Origin: Glaciecola sp947496235
Lineage (GTDB): Bacteria; Pseudomonadota; Gammaproteobacteria; Enterobacterales; Alteromonadaceae
Direction: 5' to 3'
DNA: 64,000 nt
Assembly: GCF_050306235.1 (NCBI RefSeq)
Contig: NZ_JBLWFH010000003.1
Coordinates: forward strand, 422,942-486,941
The position numbers and the translations under genes were made by a program. Below the pieces are notes generated by a model. That model made no database searches. It was given only the letters and a program-made list of their open reading frames with translations, and was not told the DNA's origin. Shown piece after piece: positions 35,900-45,600 of the stretch (positions are counted from its first letter, which is position 1; each line of letters opens with the position of its first letter).

Positions 35900-36748
35900 C
35901 TAATATAATAAACTGTAGAACTTACGACGATATTTAGACTTTAAAGGGTCGCCGTCAGGTAAAGCATTGATAGTATCTAAGGTTGTTTTTTTTGCGTCGG
36001 CAAAATTCATGTCTTTGGTGATGATGCTAAATAGCAATTCTAAAGCTTCTTCCACCTTATGCACATGTTGTAATTGCACAGCCAGTTGTAACTTAATTTC
36101 CATATTATCTGGCTCTGCCGCTAGTTTATTTTGCAACTCTATAATTTCTGGTGATTCAGAGGCTTTCTCTGCAAGCTCAATCTTACCCATTAAACTCGTA
36201 TATCGTGCATCTTGATCGACTAAGGTAACCTCAGAAAGTAAGGCTTTCGCCGCATCTACTTTCCCAAGTTCAACACTACAGTCTGCAAGTAAAAATCTGG
36301 CATCAATATTTGAGTTATTGATATCAAATGCTTGTTTAGCAAAGGTATAGGCATCTTGATATTGTCCTTGGTTTACCAACTCAGCAGCTTGCAACAACAA
36401 GTCATCTTCAGGATTTGGTAAGTGTTTTTCAAACAACTCTCTTAATTGCTGAGCATCCATAGGACCCGCTGCGCCGTCCAAGGGTTGCCCTTCTTTTACC
36501 AACATAATGGTAGGCAAGCCTCGTACCCCAAACTGTTGGGTGATTTGAGGTTCTTGCTCAACATTCACTTTAGCCAGTACAAGGTGATTGGCGTGCTCAG
36601 TTGCTAGGGTTTCAACACTCGGTAACATCTGGGCTGACGTTGGATCTTGGGGCGCCCAAAAATAAACAGCGACCAATTTTGTTTGGCTACCGTCAATAAT
36701 CACATCTTTAAAGTTTTCGACATTAAGATCTAGAATATTTTCTGACAT
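35900..36748 (-). CDS. cnoX: Thioredoxin-domain co-chaperone CnoX/YbbN
   Basis: About 282 residues from the ATG at 36748 (MSENILDLNVENFKDVII); an upstream start at 36778 is possible. An N-terminal thioredoxin fold is followed by TPR helices (QYQDAYTFAKQAFDINNSNIDARFLLADCSVELGK). CnoX holds unfolded proteins and hands them to GroEL or DnaK. The active-site loop reads WAPQDPTSAQM, with no Cys at either thioredoxin position, so it cannot act as an oxidoreductase; E. coli YbbN keeps one Cys there. Head-to-head with the DUF962 gene. Confidence 0.88.
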   Translation of the reverse strand: MSENILDLNVENFKDVIIDGSQTKLVAVYFWAPQDPTSAQMLPSVETLATEHANHLVLAKVNVEQEPQITQQFGVRGLPTIMLVKEGQPLDGAAGPMDAQQLRELFEKHLPNPEDDLLLQAAELVNQGQYQDAYTFAKQAFDINNSNIDARFLLADCSVELGKVDAAKALLSEVTLVDQDARYTSLMGKIELAEKASESPEIIELQNKLAAEPDNMEIKLQLAVQLQHVHKVEEALELLFSIITKDMNFADAKKTTLDTINALPDGDPLKSKYRRKFYSLLY

Positions 36749-36825
36749 AACTACATTTTTTGCTTTTTTTGATAACAAGAATTATGGTGATGATTAGAGA
36801 TTTTACAACCTTCTATGTACGAAAT

Positions 36826-37152
36826 ATGGCAAAACAATTTTCTTCATTCCGTGAGTTCTATCCTTTTTATTTAGAGGAACATAGCCATCCTAAGTGCAGA
36901 TTGTTGCATTTTATTGGCTCTACCCTTGTGCTGGCGGTAATGGTCTTTACCATTATAACAGCTCAATGGGTTTATTTATGGCTTCTGCCATTGATTGGTT
37001 ATGGCTTTGCTTGGATTGGACATTTTGTATTCGAAAAAAATCGACCTGCGACCTTTCAGTATCCTTTATATAGCTTGATCGGAGATTGGGTCATGTATAA
37101 GGATATTTGGCTCGGGAAAATCAGTCTGCGTGAGGTGCAAAAAAGCGAATAA
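36826..37152 (+). CDS. DUF962/Mpo1-like membrane protein
   Basis: About 108 residues from the ATG at 36826 (MAKQFSSFREFYPFYLEEHSHP). The frame is open from 36760, but the earlier part overlaps the divergent cnoX start. Family signatures: EEHSHPKCRLLHFIGSTL and WIGHFVFEKNRPATFQYPLYSLIGDW. The yeast homologue Mpo1 is an iron-dependent dioxygenase in fatty-acid alpha-oxidation whose conserved His residues are matched here by H in HSHP, LLHF and IGHF. Three hydrophobic segments. Bacterial function not established. Confidence 0.85.
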   Translation: MAKQFSSFREFYPFYLEEHSHPKCRLLHFIGSTLVLAVMVFTIITAQWVYLWLLPLIGYGFAWIGHFVFEKNRPATFQYPLYSLIGDWVMYKDIWLGKISLREVQKSE

Positions 37153-37171
37153 GTGTAAACCTATTCGCTTT
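37142..37171. terminator. Bidirectional terminator
   Basis: 10-bp stem AAAGCGAATA / TATTCGCTTT with a 10-nt loop. It overlaps the stop codon of the DUF962 gene and faces the sugar dehydrogenase stop at 37186. Confidence 0.8.
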
Positions 37172-37185
37172 AAAAATAATAATTA

Positions 37186-38277
37186 CTATTTGCTAATTTT
37201 AAGTACTTTCCCGTCGGAAGAATCTGTTAGTACGTAAATAGCGCCGTCAGGACCTTGCACAACGTCACGAAAACGAGCCTGTTGATCTTGAAGCAGATTT
37301 TCTTCACCAAGGATTTTACCGTTTTCGATTTTCAAGTGCTTTAAGTACATGAATTTCAGTGAACCGATAAAAAGGTCCCCTTGCCATTCTGGAAACATAT
37401 CTCCGGTGTAAAATGTCATGCCAGAAGGTGCAAACGACGGATCCCAATACTGCAACGGCTGACGCATACCTTCCATTTCTTTTTTGTCAGTTATTATCGA
37501 TCCATTGTAATTAATACCATAGGTAATTTCCGGCCAACCATAATTATCACCCTTGGATAAAATGTTGACTTCATCACCACCTCTAGGGCCATGTTCATGG
37601 GTCCAGATTTCACCTGTTTCGGGATGAACCGTCATGCCTTGCACATTCCTGTGACCATAAGTAAATACTTCAGGTGCCTGACCATCAACAAAAGGATTGT
37701 CCTCAGGAACACTGCCATCAGGATGAATTCTTACGACGGTACCTAGGTGATTGTCGGTGTTTTGGGCTTCCTCTTTAAAACTGCCTCTTTCGCCCAACGA
37801 AACAAACATCATTCCTTGTTTGTCGAATACTATGCGACAGCCAAAATGATAAGGGGTTTGCTTTTTAGGTAATGCTGTAAAGACCTTTTTTACATTAACT
37901 AACTCTTGGCCGGTAAATTCACCCACGTGCACTTCACTGCCGAATCCACCATCCCCAGCCATGCTGGAGCAAACATAAACCTTATTATTGGTAGCAAAGT
38001 CTGGATCAATGGCAATTCCTAAGTTACCGCCTTGTCCCATTTGCACAGATTCAGGCAATCCTGAGATTTTGCCACTGAGCTTACCCTCTTTGCTTAATAA
38101 TCTTAATCCACCATTTCGTTCTGTAATAAGTAGATCTTGATTGGGAAGAAAAGCCATGCCCCATGGATGTTTTAATCCATCAGTGACTTCCGTTACAGTG
38201 AATTGGGCTTCAGCGGATGCTGTTGCACAAACCAACAAGGATGCACTGATAAAAGCACCCGTTAATGAATGACGCAT
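37186..38277 (-). CDS. PQQ-dependent sugar (aldose) dehydrogenase, GSDH family
   Basis: About 363 residues from the ATG at 38277, which has TAGGAG upstream, followed by a signal peptide (LTGAFISASLLVCATASAEA). Six-bladed propeller of the soluble glucose/aldose sugar dehydrogenase family (YliI/Asd): LKHPWGMAFLPNQDLLITERNGGLR, VSLGERGSF, TYGHRNVQGMTVHPETGEIWTHEHGPRGGDEVNI, and FAPSGMTFYTGDMFPEWQGDLFIGSL. It oxidises aldoses in the periplasm using PQQ. No PQQ biosynthesis genes are in the window. Start is 8 bp after the dps stop. Confidence 0.9.
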   Translation of the reverse strand: MRHSLTGAFISASLLVCATASAEAQFTVTEVTDGLKHPWGMAFLPNQDLLITERNGGLRLLSKEGKLSGKISGLPESVQMGQGGNLGIAIDPDFATNNKVYVCSSMAGDGGFGSEVHVGEFTGQELVNVKKVFTALPKKQTPYHFGCRIVFDKQGMMFVSLGERGSFKEEAQNTDNHLGTVVRIHPDGSVPEDNPFVDGQAPEVFTYGHRNVQGMTVHPETGEIWTHEHGPRGGDEVNILSKGDNYGWPEITYGINYNGSIITDKKEMEGMRQPLQYWDPSFAPSGMTFYTGDMFPEWQGDLFIGSLKFMYLKHLKIENGKILGEENLLQDQQARFRDVVQGPDGAIYVLTDSSDGKVLKISK

Positions 38278-38285
38278 GTGTACTC

Positions 38286-38756
38286 CTAATCCAAGGTCGC
38301 TCGTAACATCCAAGCCGTTTTCTCATGCACTCGCATGCGGTCACCTACTAGAGCCGAAGTAGATTCATCATCCGCATCTTGAGATAATTTGAGCACTTCT
38401 CGACATGTTTTAACTACGGTTTCATGCCCCTGAGTTAATAGCTTCACCATTTCTTTTGCTTCTGGTACGCCATCGACTTCTTTAATGCTACTTAATTCAG
38501 CAAACGCGCGATAGGTGCCAGGTGCAACCACGCCTAGAGTTCTTATACGCTCGGCAATATCATCAACTGCTACCGCTAATTCAGTGTAATGCTCTTCGAA
38601 CATTAGGTGTAGCTCTCTAAATTGAGGACCAGTGACATTCCAATGAAAATTGTGAGTTTGCAGGTAAAGGGTGTATGAATCAGCAAGTAACTTTTTAAGG
38701 CCTTCTGCTATCGCTGTGCGATCAGATTCGTTTATACCAATATCGATCTTGGACAT
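38286..38756 (-). CDS. dps: Dps-family ferritin-like DNA-protecting protein
   Basis: 156 residues, ferritin-like dodecamer subunit. Ferroxidase site residues are in LQTHNFHWNVTGPQFRELHLMFEEHYTELAVAVDDIAERIRTLG. It stores iron and consumes peroxide. The N-terminus (MSKIDIGINESDRTAIAEGL) is short and not Lys-rich, so DNA binding may be weak. It lies between the copper chaperone and the sugar dehydrogenase genes with small gaps, possibly one transcript. Confidence 0.93.
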   Translation of the reverse strand: MSKIDIGINESDRTAIAEGLKKLLADSYTLYLQTHNFHWNVTGPQFRELHLMFEEHYTELAVAVDDIAERIRTLGVVAPGTYRAFAELSSIKEVDGVPEAKEMVKLLTQGHETVVKTCREVLKLSQDADDESTSALVGDRMRVHEKTAWMLRATLD

Positions 38757-38780
38757 CTTATTCTCCTAATTGGTGAAAGG

Positions 38781-39299
38781 TTAGTGATGATTGTGCTTTG
38801 AAGCGTCCATTCCGCCTCGGCCATCTTTCACTATTACTTCTTTTTGTACGTATGAGCCATCGGTAAAGTGCAAACTAATAACAAATTTTTCACCGGCCAA
38901 AAACGGCTTTTCAAGCCCCATAAACATAATATGTTTCCCCCCGGGCTTAAATTCAACCGTTTGCTGAGACAATATTTCAATTGGCTCTTCCAACTGCTGC
39001 ATTGTCATCATGTCTTCTTGCATCAAGGTCGTATGTAATTCAACCGTCGCTGCAATGCTGTCATCTACAGATACAGATTCTAGATAAATAGGCGTTTTGC
39101 TAGAAGTATTGCTTAGCATCATATATGCGGCGCCTGTTTTTGCTAACGCAAAGGTTTCTCTTGCCCACAAATGATGAACCTCGGCAAGCTCAGCCATTGG
39201 GTTTGATTCTTTAGTGTCTTGCCCATTTGCATTAAACACAATCAGGCTGATAATAGTAGAACAGAATAGTCTAAAACTAGATTGATTAAGATGCTTCAT
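38781..39299 (-). CDS. Periplasmic copper chaperone, PCuAC family
   Basis: 172 residues with a signal peptide (LFCSTIISLIVFNANG). PCuAC/DUF461 fold with the metal motif: VELHTTLMQEDMMTM, then GGKHIMFMGLEKPFLAGEKF. The usual H-M pair is present and extra Met and His residues are seen, including a C-terminal HNHH. These proteins deliver Cu(I) to the CuA site of cytochrome oxidase. First gene of a possible PCuAC-dps-sugar dehydrogenase run. Confidence 0.88.
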   Translation of the reverse strand: MKHLNQSSFRLFCSTIISLIVFNANGQDTKESNPMAELAEVHHLWARETFALAKTGAAYMMLSNTSSKTPIYLESVSVDDSIAATVELHTTLMQEDMMTMQQLEEPIEILSQQTVEFKPGGKHIMFMGLEKPFLAGEKFVISLHFTDGSYVQKEVIVKDGRGGMDASKHNHH

Positions 39300-39358
39300 A
39301 TTCGCCTCCGCTACTCACCATTCAGTTAACTTTGTTATCTATAAAAACTCAACCACCT

Positions 39359-40501
39359 TTACGCAAAGGTTTTCAATCTGTGAGCTTCGCTTTTAAGCTT
39401 GGGAAAGTACTCTTCCGGGAGATAATCAGCTAGCTGCGTTAATTTTTCACCAAGCTCTTGGTAACTAGACGCAGTAACATTGATATGTCCCATCTTACGT
39501 TTATCTCTTACTTCTTTGCCATACCAGTGCAAATGGCATCCGGGAATACTTATTAGATCTCGGCTAAAAGAAGTACATCCAATGACATTTACCATGGCAG
39601 TAATCTTAGTGGTAGTAGGATCACCTAAAGGAAAACCCAGCACAGCTCTAATGTGTTGCTCAAACTGATCGGTCTCTGCGCCATTTTGGGTCCAATGACC
39701 TGAATTATGTACACGGGGAGCTATTTCATTGACTAACAACAGCTCGCCAATTTGGAACATTTCTACCGCTAACACACCCACATAATTCAACTCAGTGGCT
39801 ATTCGCGTTAAAATATCTAAGGCTTGTTGATGTAATGCTTGGTCAACATTGGTTGCTGGGGCTACCGAAATATGTAGTTGACCTTTATGGTGTAAGTTTT
39901 CAGCAATGTCAAAACAACAAATTTGGCCCTGCTCATCGCGCGCACCTATGATTGAAATTTCTCGATCAAAGGGAATCATTTTTTCAGCGACTATAGGTAC
40001 GTTTTGCAAGTCTAAGCTAGCAAAAGCGGCTTTTATGTCCGGCAATTGATCTTCAGAATCTATCCGCCATTGACCATAACCGTCATAGCCGTCACGAGAG
40101 GCTTTGAAAATAATTTTATCACCCAAGGCATCAATACATGCATCCAATTCTGAGATATCGCGAATGATCTTATATTCAGCATTGTTCACTTGGCATTTAT
40201 CCAACAAATGCTTCTCTCTAACACGATCAGCTCCAGCCAGTATTGAGGTTACATTTGGCTTAAACTTATCGGTTTTATCTGCTATCGCTAATAATTGTTC
40301 TGGGACATGCTCAAACTCTGCAGTAATGACATGCGCATTCTCAAACGCATCTTCCATTTTTTCGCCAAGTTTTTCTTTAGAAACAGGATGCACCACACTG
40401 CCGTCTTTGACATCCACTGCGGTGACATTCACGCCCAAATGTGCAGACGACAAATACATCATTTGCACAAGTTGCCCTGCGCCGAAAACCACTACATTCA
40501 T
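39359..40501 (-). CDS. purK: N5-carboxyaminoimidazole ribonucleotide synthase
   Basis: 380 residues, ATP-grasp enzyme converting AIR, bicarbonate and ATP to N5-CAIR. Motifs: VVVFGAGQLVQMMYLSSAHLG, FKASRDGYDGYGQWRI, VAEKMIPFDREISIIGARDEQG, LLVNEIAPRVHNSGHWT and a C-terminal H-W-YGKE segment. Its start overlaps the purE stop by 4 bp (ATGA), the usual coupled purEK order. Confidence 0.95.
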   Translation of the reverse strand: MNVVVFGAGQLVQMMYLSSAHLGVNVTAVDVKDGSVVHPVSKEKLGEKMEDAFENAHVITAEFEHVPEQLLAIADKTDKFKPNVTSILAGADRVREKHLLDKCQVNNAEYKIIRDISELDACIDALGDKIIFKASRDGYDGYGQWRIDSEDQLPDIKAAFASLDLQNVPIVAEKMIPFDREISIIGARDEQGQICCFDIAENLHHKGQLHISVAPATNVDQALHQQALDILTRIATELNYVGVLAVEMFQIGELLLVNEIAPRVHNSGHWTQNGAETDQFEQHIRAVLGFPLGDPTTTKITAMVNVIGCTSFSRDLISIPGCHLHWYGKEVRDKRKMGHINVTASSYQELGEKLTQLADYLPEEYFPKLKSEAHRLKTFA

Positions 40502-40986
40502 TCTAATTCCAACGTTTGATTAGAGAGTACTTTGTCAGTTTGCTGTTGTCTAAATGCCTTGATATTTTCGGTAATTTGAGGATCTTGCAAAGCAACCACT
40601 TGGGCCGCTAACAAACCTGCATTTGCAGCGCCAGCTTCGCCAATCGCTAGGGTACCAACAGCAACCCCTTTAGGCATCTGTACGATAGATAACAAACTAT
40701 CCAAACCGTTTAATTGACTGGATCTTACAGGGCAACCAAACACAGGTAGATGTGTATGCGCAGCTATCATGCCGGGTAAATGTGCAGCCCCACCAGCACC
40801 TGCGATGATGACTTGATAACCTTCTTGAGCTGCTGATTCTGCAAATTCAACCAATAAATTAGGTGTTCTATGTGCAGAAACTACTTGCGCCTTATAGCTG
40901 ACACCAAGTTCTTTAAGCATGATTGCAGCTTGCTGCATGGTTGGCCAATCGGATGTAGAACCCATTACAATTGCGACTTGAGCCAT
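40498..40986 (-). CDS. purE: N5-CAIR mutase
   Basis: 162 residues. VAIVMGSTSDWPTMQQA, the active-site SAHRTP, IAGAGGAAHLPGMIAAHT and PVRSSQLNGLDSLLSIVQMP identify class I PurE, which moves the carboxyl group of N5-CAIR to form CAIR. Upstream of purK with overlapping codons. Confidence 0.96.
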   Translation of the reverse strand: MAQVAIVMGSTSDWPTMQQAAIMLKELGVSYKAQVVSAHRTPNLLVEFAESAAQEGYQVIIAGAGGAAHLPGMIAAHTHLPVFGCPVRSSQLNGLDSLLSIVQMPKGVAVGTLAIGEAGAANAGLLAAQVVALQDPQITENIKAFRQQQTDKVLSNQTLELE

Positions 40987-41087
40987 GTGTATTCTCTTTA
41001 ATTGTGTTGACGTTAGACAGCCACATCACCTCTAAAGGATAAATGAGTGGCGTAAAAAACGCGCTATTATAGAAGAAAGTTAAAAAA

Positions 41088-41113
41088 AGCGCGACTTTAA
41101 AAACAATCGCGCT
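41088..41113. terminator. Bidirectional terminator
   Basis: 7-bp GC-rich stem AGCGCGA / TCGCGCT with a 12-nt loop. A-run before and T-run after let it serve the minus-strand M20 peptidase gene ending at 41139. Confidence 0.8.
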
Positions 41114-41138
41114 ATTTTTTCTTGTTCTAAGAGGTTTC

Positions 41139-42422
41139 TTATTCCATGTTCATGTAGTCAAGTGTCATATTGGTCAGCAATTTAACACCTAATTTCATAC
41201 CACTGTCGTCAACAAAAAATTCTGGTGTATGATGCGCTGGAGAATCTGCTTCAGATACGTCAAGTGGTTTTCCGCCAACCCACAGATAAACACCTGGCAC
41301 TTCCTTTTGGAAGAAAGAGAAATCTTCAGCACCTGTAACAGGTTTTGAATCAATGACGTTTGATTTGCCTGCAGTACGTACCAAGGTAGGTAACATCTGT
41401 TCCATTAAGGCAGGTTCGTTGTAGGTAATAGGATAGTTGTAGTCTAACGGAAGCGTGATTTCAGCCTCTGCTCGCATACTATCGGCAATGCCTTTTACTT
41501 TGCGTGGTAGCGCTTCGTATATATGATCCCGTGCTTGCTCATTTAGCGTACGAATAGTGCCCACCATGGTCACTTCCATAGGTATTATGTTGGATCTATT
41601 ACCGCCATGAATAGAACCTATGGTAATAACAGCCGCATCATCAATTAGACGCAATTCACGGCTGACTATGGTTTGTAGACCCATAATGATTTGCGCTGAG
41701 GTAGTAATCGGATCGACACTTTTCCATGGATACGCACCATGAGCCTGCTTACCTTTTACTACAATTTTAAAAGGGTCTACAGCGGCCATAATACCACCAT
41801 GACGATACCGTACTTTTCCAACATCTGTATTTGAGCTAATGTGCAAACCAAAAACCACATCGACGTCTGGATTTTTTAGCACACCTTCTTCAACCATGAC
41901 TTCAGCGCCTCCGCGTTCTCCTGCTGGCGCACCTTCTTCGGCTGGTTGAAAAATGAATTTTACTTTACCGCGTAATTGATCTTTCATACCAACAAGGATT
42001 TCGGCTGCTCCCATAAGCATCGCCATATGGGTATCATGCCCACAAGCGTGCATCACAGGCACAGTATTACCATTAAACTCACCTGTTTGCGTCGATTTAA
42101 AAGGTAAATCATTATCTTCTTTTACCGGTAAACCATCCATGTCTGCACGTAAGCCAATTGTCGGGCCTGGATTACCCGAGTCTAAAACAGCAACAACACC
42201 TGTAATAGCCACTCCAGTTTGTACTTCTAAACCAAGAGATCTCAGGTGCTTCTCAACATATTTTGCGGTTTCAAATTCGCGGTTAGACAGTTCTGGATGC
42301 TCATGCAAATGATGACGCCATTCAATGACTTTCGGTTCTATTTGGTCAGCTAATTTTTCAACGTCATTGGCGAACGAAAAGCTGCTGATCATTGCCAACG
42401 CAACCAAGCTAAATTTTCTCAT
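41139..42422 (-). CDS. M20-family amidohydrolase/peptidase, exported
   Basis: 427 residues with a signal peptide (FSLVALAMISSFSFA). M20D group (hippurate hydrolase/N-acyl-amino-acid amidohydrolase like): EWRHHLHEHPELSNREF, LRADMDGLPVKE, MHACGHDTHMAMLMGAAE, FIFQPAEEGAPAGERGGAEVMVEEG, then a late GAEDFSFF and SPAHHTPEF. The metal-binding His/Asp/Glu residues and the Cys of HACGHD are intact. It probably cleaves acylated amino acids in the periplasm; substrate unknown. Confidence 0.9.
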   Translation of the reverse strand: MRKFSLVALAMISSFSFANDVEKLADQIEPKVIEWRHHLHEHPELSNREFETAKYVEKHLRSLGLEVQTGVAITGVVAVLDSGNPGPTIGLRADMDGLPVKEDNDLPFKSTQTGEFNGNTVPVMHACGHDTHMAMLMGAAEILVGMKDQLRGKVKFIFQPAEEGAPAGERGGAEVMVEEGVLKNPDVDVVFGLHISSNTDVGKVRYRHGGIMAAVDPFKIVVKGKQAHGAYPWKSVDPITTSAQIIMGLQTIVSRELRLIDDAAVITIGSIHGGNRSNIIPMEVTMVGTIRTLNEQARDHIYEALPRKVKGIADSMRAEAEITLPLDYNYPITYNEPALMEQMLPTLVRTAGKSNVIDSKPVTGAEDFSFFQKEVPGVYLWVGGKPLDVSEADSPAHHTPEFFVDDSGMKLGVKLLTNMTLDYMNME

Positions 42423-42628
42423 GTGGATTCCCTATGTTTTTTGAAGCTCATTACTTCTTTATTATTGTCAGTCTATTTAACCTGAAGTTAGGCAAAATGT
42501 CATCGACTGATTCCGCTTGTTTACACGAAAAATTCGAAACCTGATGTAATCACATTTTTTTGTATTTTTACTCTTTACTAGCAATAGTTTATGCTGTGGC
42601 AATAACAACAAATAAGCTTAAGCCTCTC

Positions 42629-45600
42629 ATGACAGTAAAATCTATAAGATACTCTTTGTTACTAGCACTTAGCAGTTTATTAATTTCATTTCAGGTTTTT
42701 TCTCAGCCTGGTTATTTTAGAGATCCAAGTTTGCATAAGGACACAGTGGTATTTACCGCTGATGGTGATCTGTGGAAGCTTAATCTTGGTCAATCAAAGG
42801 CAGCGGTTAGATTGACGTCTCACCTAGGTGTTGAAGATTCGTCCGCCGTATCTCCAGACGGAAAGTCTCTCGCTTTTGTTGCTGACTACTCAGGTCAAAA
42901 TGCCATTTATGTTATGGCGCTCGCAGGAGGAACACCCGAGCAAGTGAGTTTTGAACTGAGTAATATTAGATTTCAAGGTTGGCTCGACAATCAGCATTTA
43001 CTTTACTCTACAGCAGCAAATCAAGGTATGCACAGTAGTAGTCTGTTAAAAATCCTTTCATTAACCGATAGCAAGGTCCGTGTTTTACCCCTATCTGATG
43101 CGGTAGAAGCTGCTATAGATGATGAAGATGTATTTTTTGTTCAGTTCGGTATGCAAATATCTACTGACAACGCACACTATTATAAGGGTGGAGCCAAAGG
43201 CGAATTATACTATTTTAACCAAAACAAGAAAAAAGAAGCGGTAAAACTGACTGCACAACATGAGGGTTCAGTGCGAAGCCCCATGCTAACAAAAGAACGA
43301 GTATATTTTTTAAGTAACCAACTGGGTATCGATAACGTTTGGTCTATGAAGCGTGATGGCAGTAACCTAGCACAGCATACCGGATTTAAAGACTTCCCAG
43401 TGCGCAAACCCGCGATTTATCAAAACCAAATCGTTTTTCAGCATGGCGCAGATATAAAAGTATTGGATTTAGCTACGGATAAGGTCAAATCCCTCGACAT
43501 CGTCTTATTATCTGACTTTCCTCAAATGCGAGAAGGCCCCATAGAAAAGCCCCTCGACTATTTTGAATCTGCATCTATCAGTCCAGATGGCGAAACAGTA
43601 GCGGTTATTGCTCGCGGGCAAGCTGCTGTTGCGAAAACTCAGAACAAACGATTGGTGAATATACCAAGTGATCAAACAGCTAGATTGCGTTTTGCAACCT
43701 TGAGTAAAGACGGCGATCGCCTTTATGCTATTAGCGATCAAACCGGTGATTATGAAATATGGTCATTTGCAACCGATGGCAGTGAAGACGCAAAACAGCT
43801 AACAAAAGACGGCGCTGGATATCGAGATGGTCTTTGGTTAAGTCCAGATGGTAAGACTCTAGCCAACACGACAAAATCAGGTAAGTTACTGTTATTAGAC
43901 TTAGCCACTAACAAAAATACACTGATTGCACAGAATGATAATCAAAGTGCTTCTGACGTTGTATTTAGTGATGATAGCAGATGGATAGCCTACACAGATT
44001 TGGGACCCGTGATAGATCGCAATAGCGTGTTTTTGTATGACATTGAAAATAACAAAGGCCAATACGTCTCTAGCGATAAATACAATGATTTCTCTCCCGC
44101 CTTTTCCAAAGATGGAAACTGGTTGTATTTCCTCTCAGATCGCAGTTTCACTCCCACACCAGGCCATCCTTGGGGTGATCGAAATATGGGAGCAGCTTTC
44201 AATAAGCGCACTCAACTATTTGCAATAGATCTGACAAAAGAAACGCCTTTTGCGTTTAAAGCGCCTACTGAATTAGACGAGAATAAAAAATCCAAAGATG
44301 ACAAAAAAGAATCGTCTGAAGAAGAAGATAAACAAGAAACTCCTCCAGTAACTATTGTTTGGTCTGGTATTCAAGAAAGATTGTGGCAAGTTGACATTCC
44401 GGCAGGAGACTATGGCAACTTAGCGGCAACAAAAGACTTTTTATTTCTTACTGAAGAAGAGAATTTAAAGGCAATTGGTTTTGGCCATAATAAAGAATTA
44501 AAAACCGTCACCTCTGGCGTCAATAATTATCAACTAGCAACAGGGGCTGACACTTTATTAGTACAAAAAGGACGCGGCACTGGTACCAATATTCATTTGG
44601 TCCCAGCCAAAGATTCGTTTCCCTCTGATCTCAAAGAACACAAAGTCAATATCAGCGACTTACAAGTTGAAATAACACCATCCTTAGAGTTTCAGTTATT
44701 GTTTAAGGATGCTTGGCTGATGCATAGAGACTCCTTGTTTGATCCCAATATGCGAGGGGTAAACTGGCAACAAGTGAAACAAAAATATATGCCTCTAGTC
44801 GCTCGCATTACAGAGCGTAGCGAATTAAACGACGTGTTTGAACAAATGATGGGCGAACTGAATGCCTTGCATTCACAAGTACGCGGTGGCGATATTCAAG
44901 AGGGTGCAGAGAATCAAGGATATACCACCATAGGCGGCGTTTATGAAGATACTGCCGATGGAGTTAAAATAAAGCATATCTATCAATATGACAAAGATAT
45001 AATCAGCCAAGCACCACCGCTAGCCAAGCCAGAAGTAGACGCCGAGGCCGGCGATATTATTTTAGCGGTCAACGGTAAAAAAATTGGCTCTGCTCAACAG
45101 CTTTTATTGGCTTTGAAAAATCAAGCTGGTCGCCAAGTCCTACTTGAACTTCAAAGAGGAAAAGAAAAACTAAAAACCATAGTAGTGCCTGAAACCTCTT
45201 GGCGAGAAAGCCGTTTGGTTTATCAAGATTGGGTTGCTAGAAATAGCCAGAAAGTCAGTGCTGTAGATAGTGATATTGGTTATCTTCATCTCTATGCCAT
45301 GGGCAGTAATGACTTGGCCAGTTTTGCCAGAGAGTTTTACGCCCAGTACCAAAAACCAGCGTTGATCATTGATGTTAGGCGAAATCGCGGTGGAAACATT
45401 GATAGTTTTATCATTGAAAAACTATTAAGACGCGCTTGGTCGTTTTGGAAAATGGCCCAAGGTGAAGCAACCACCAATATGCAACAAGCTTTTAGAGGTC
45501 ACTTAGTAGTACTGGCCGATGAGTTTACTTATTCAGATGGTGAAACCTTTACTGCGGGTATTAAAGCGCTAGAAATTGCGCCTGTCATTGGGAAACAAAC

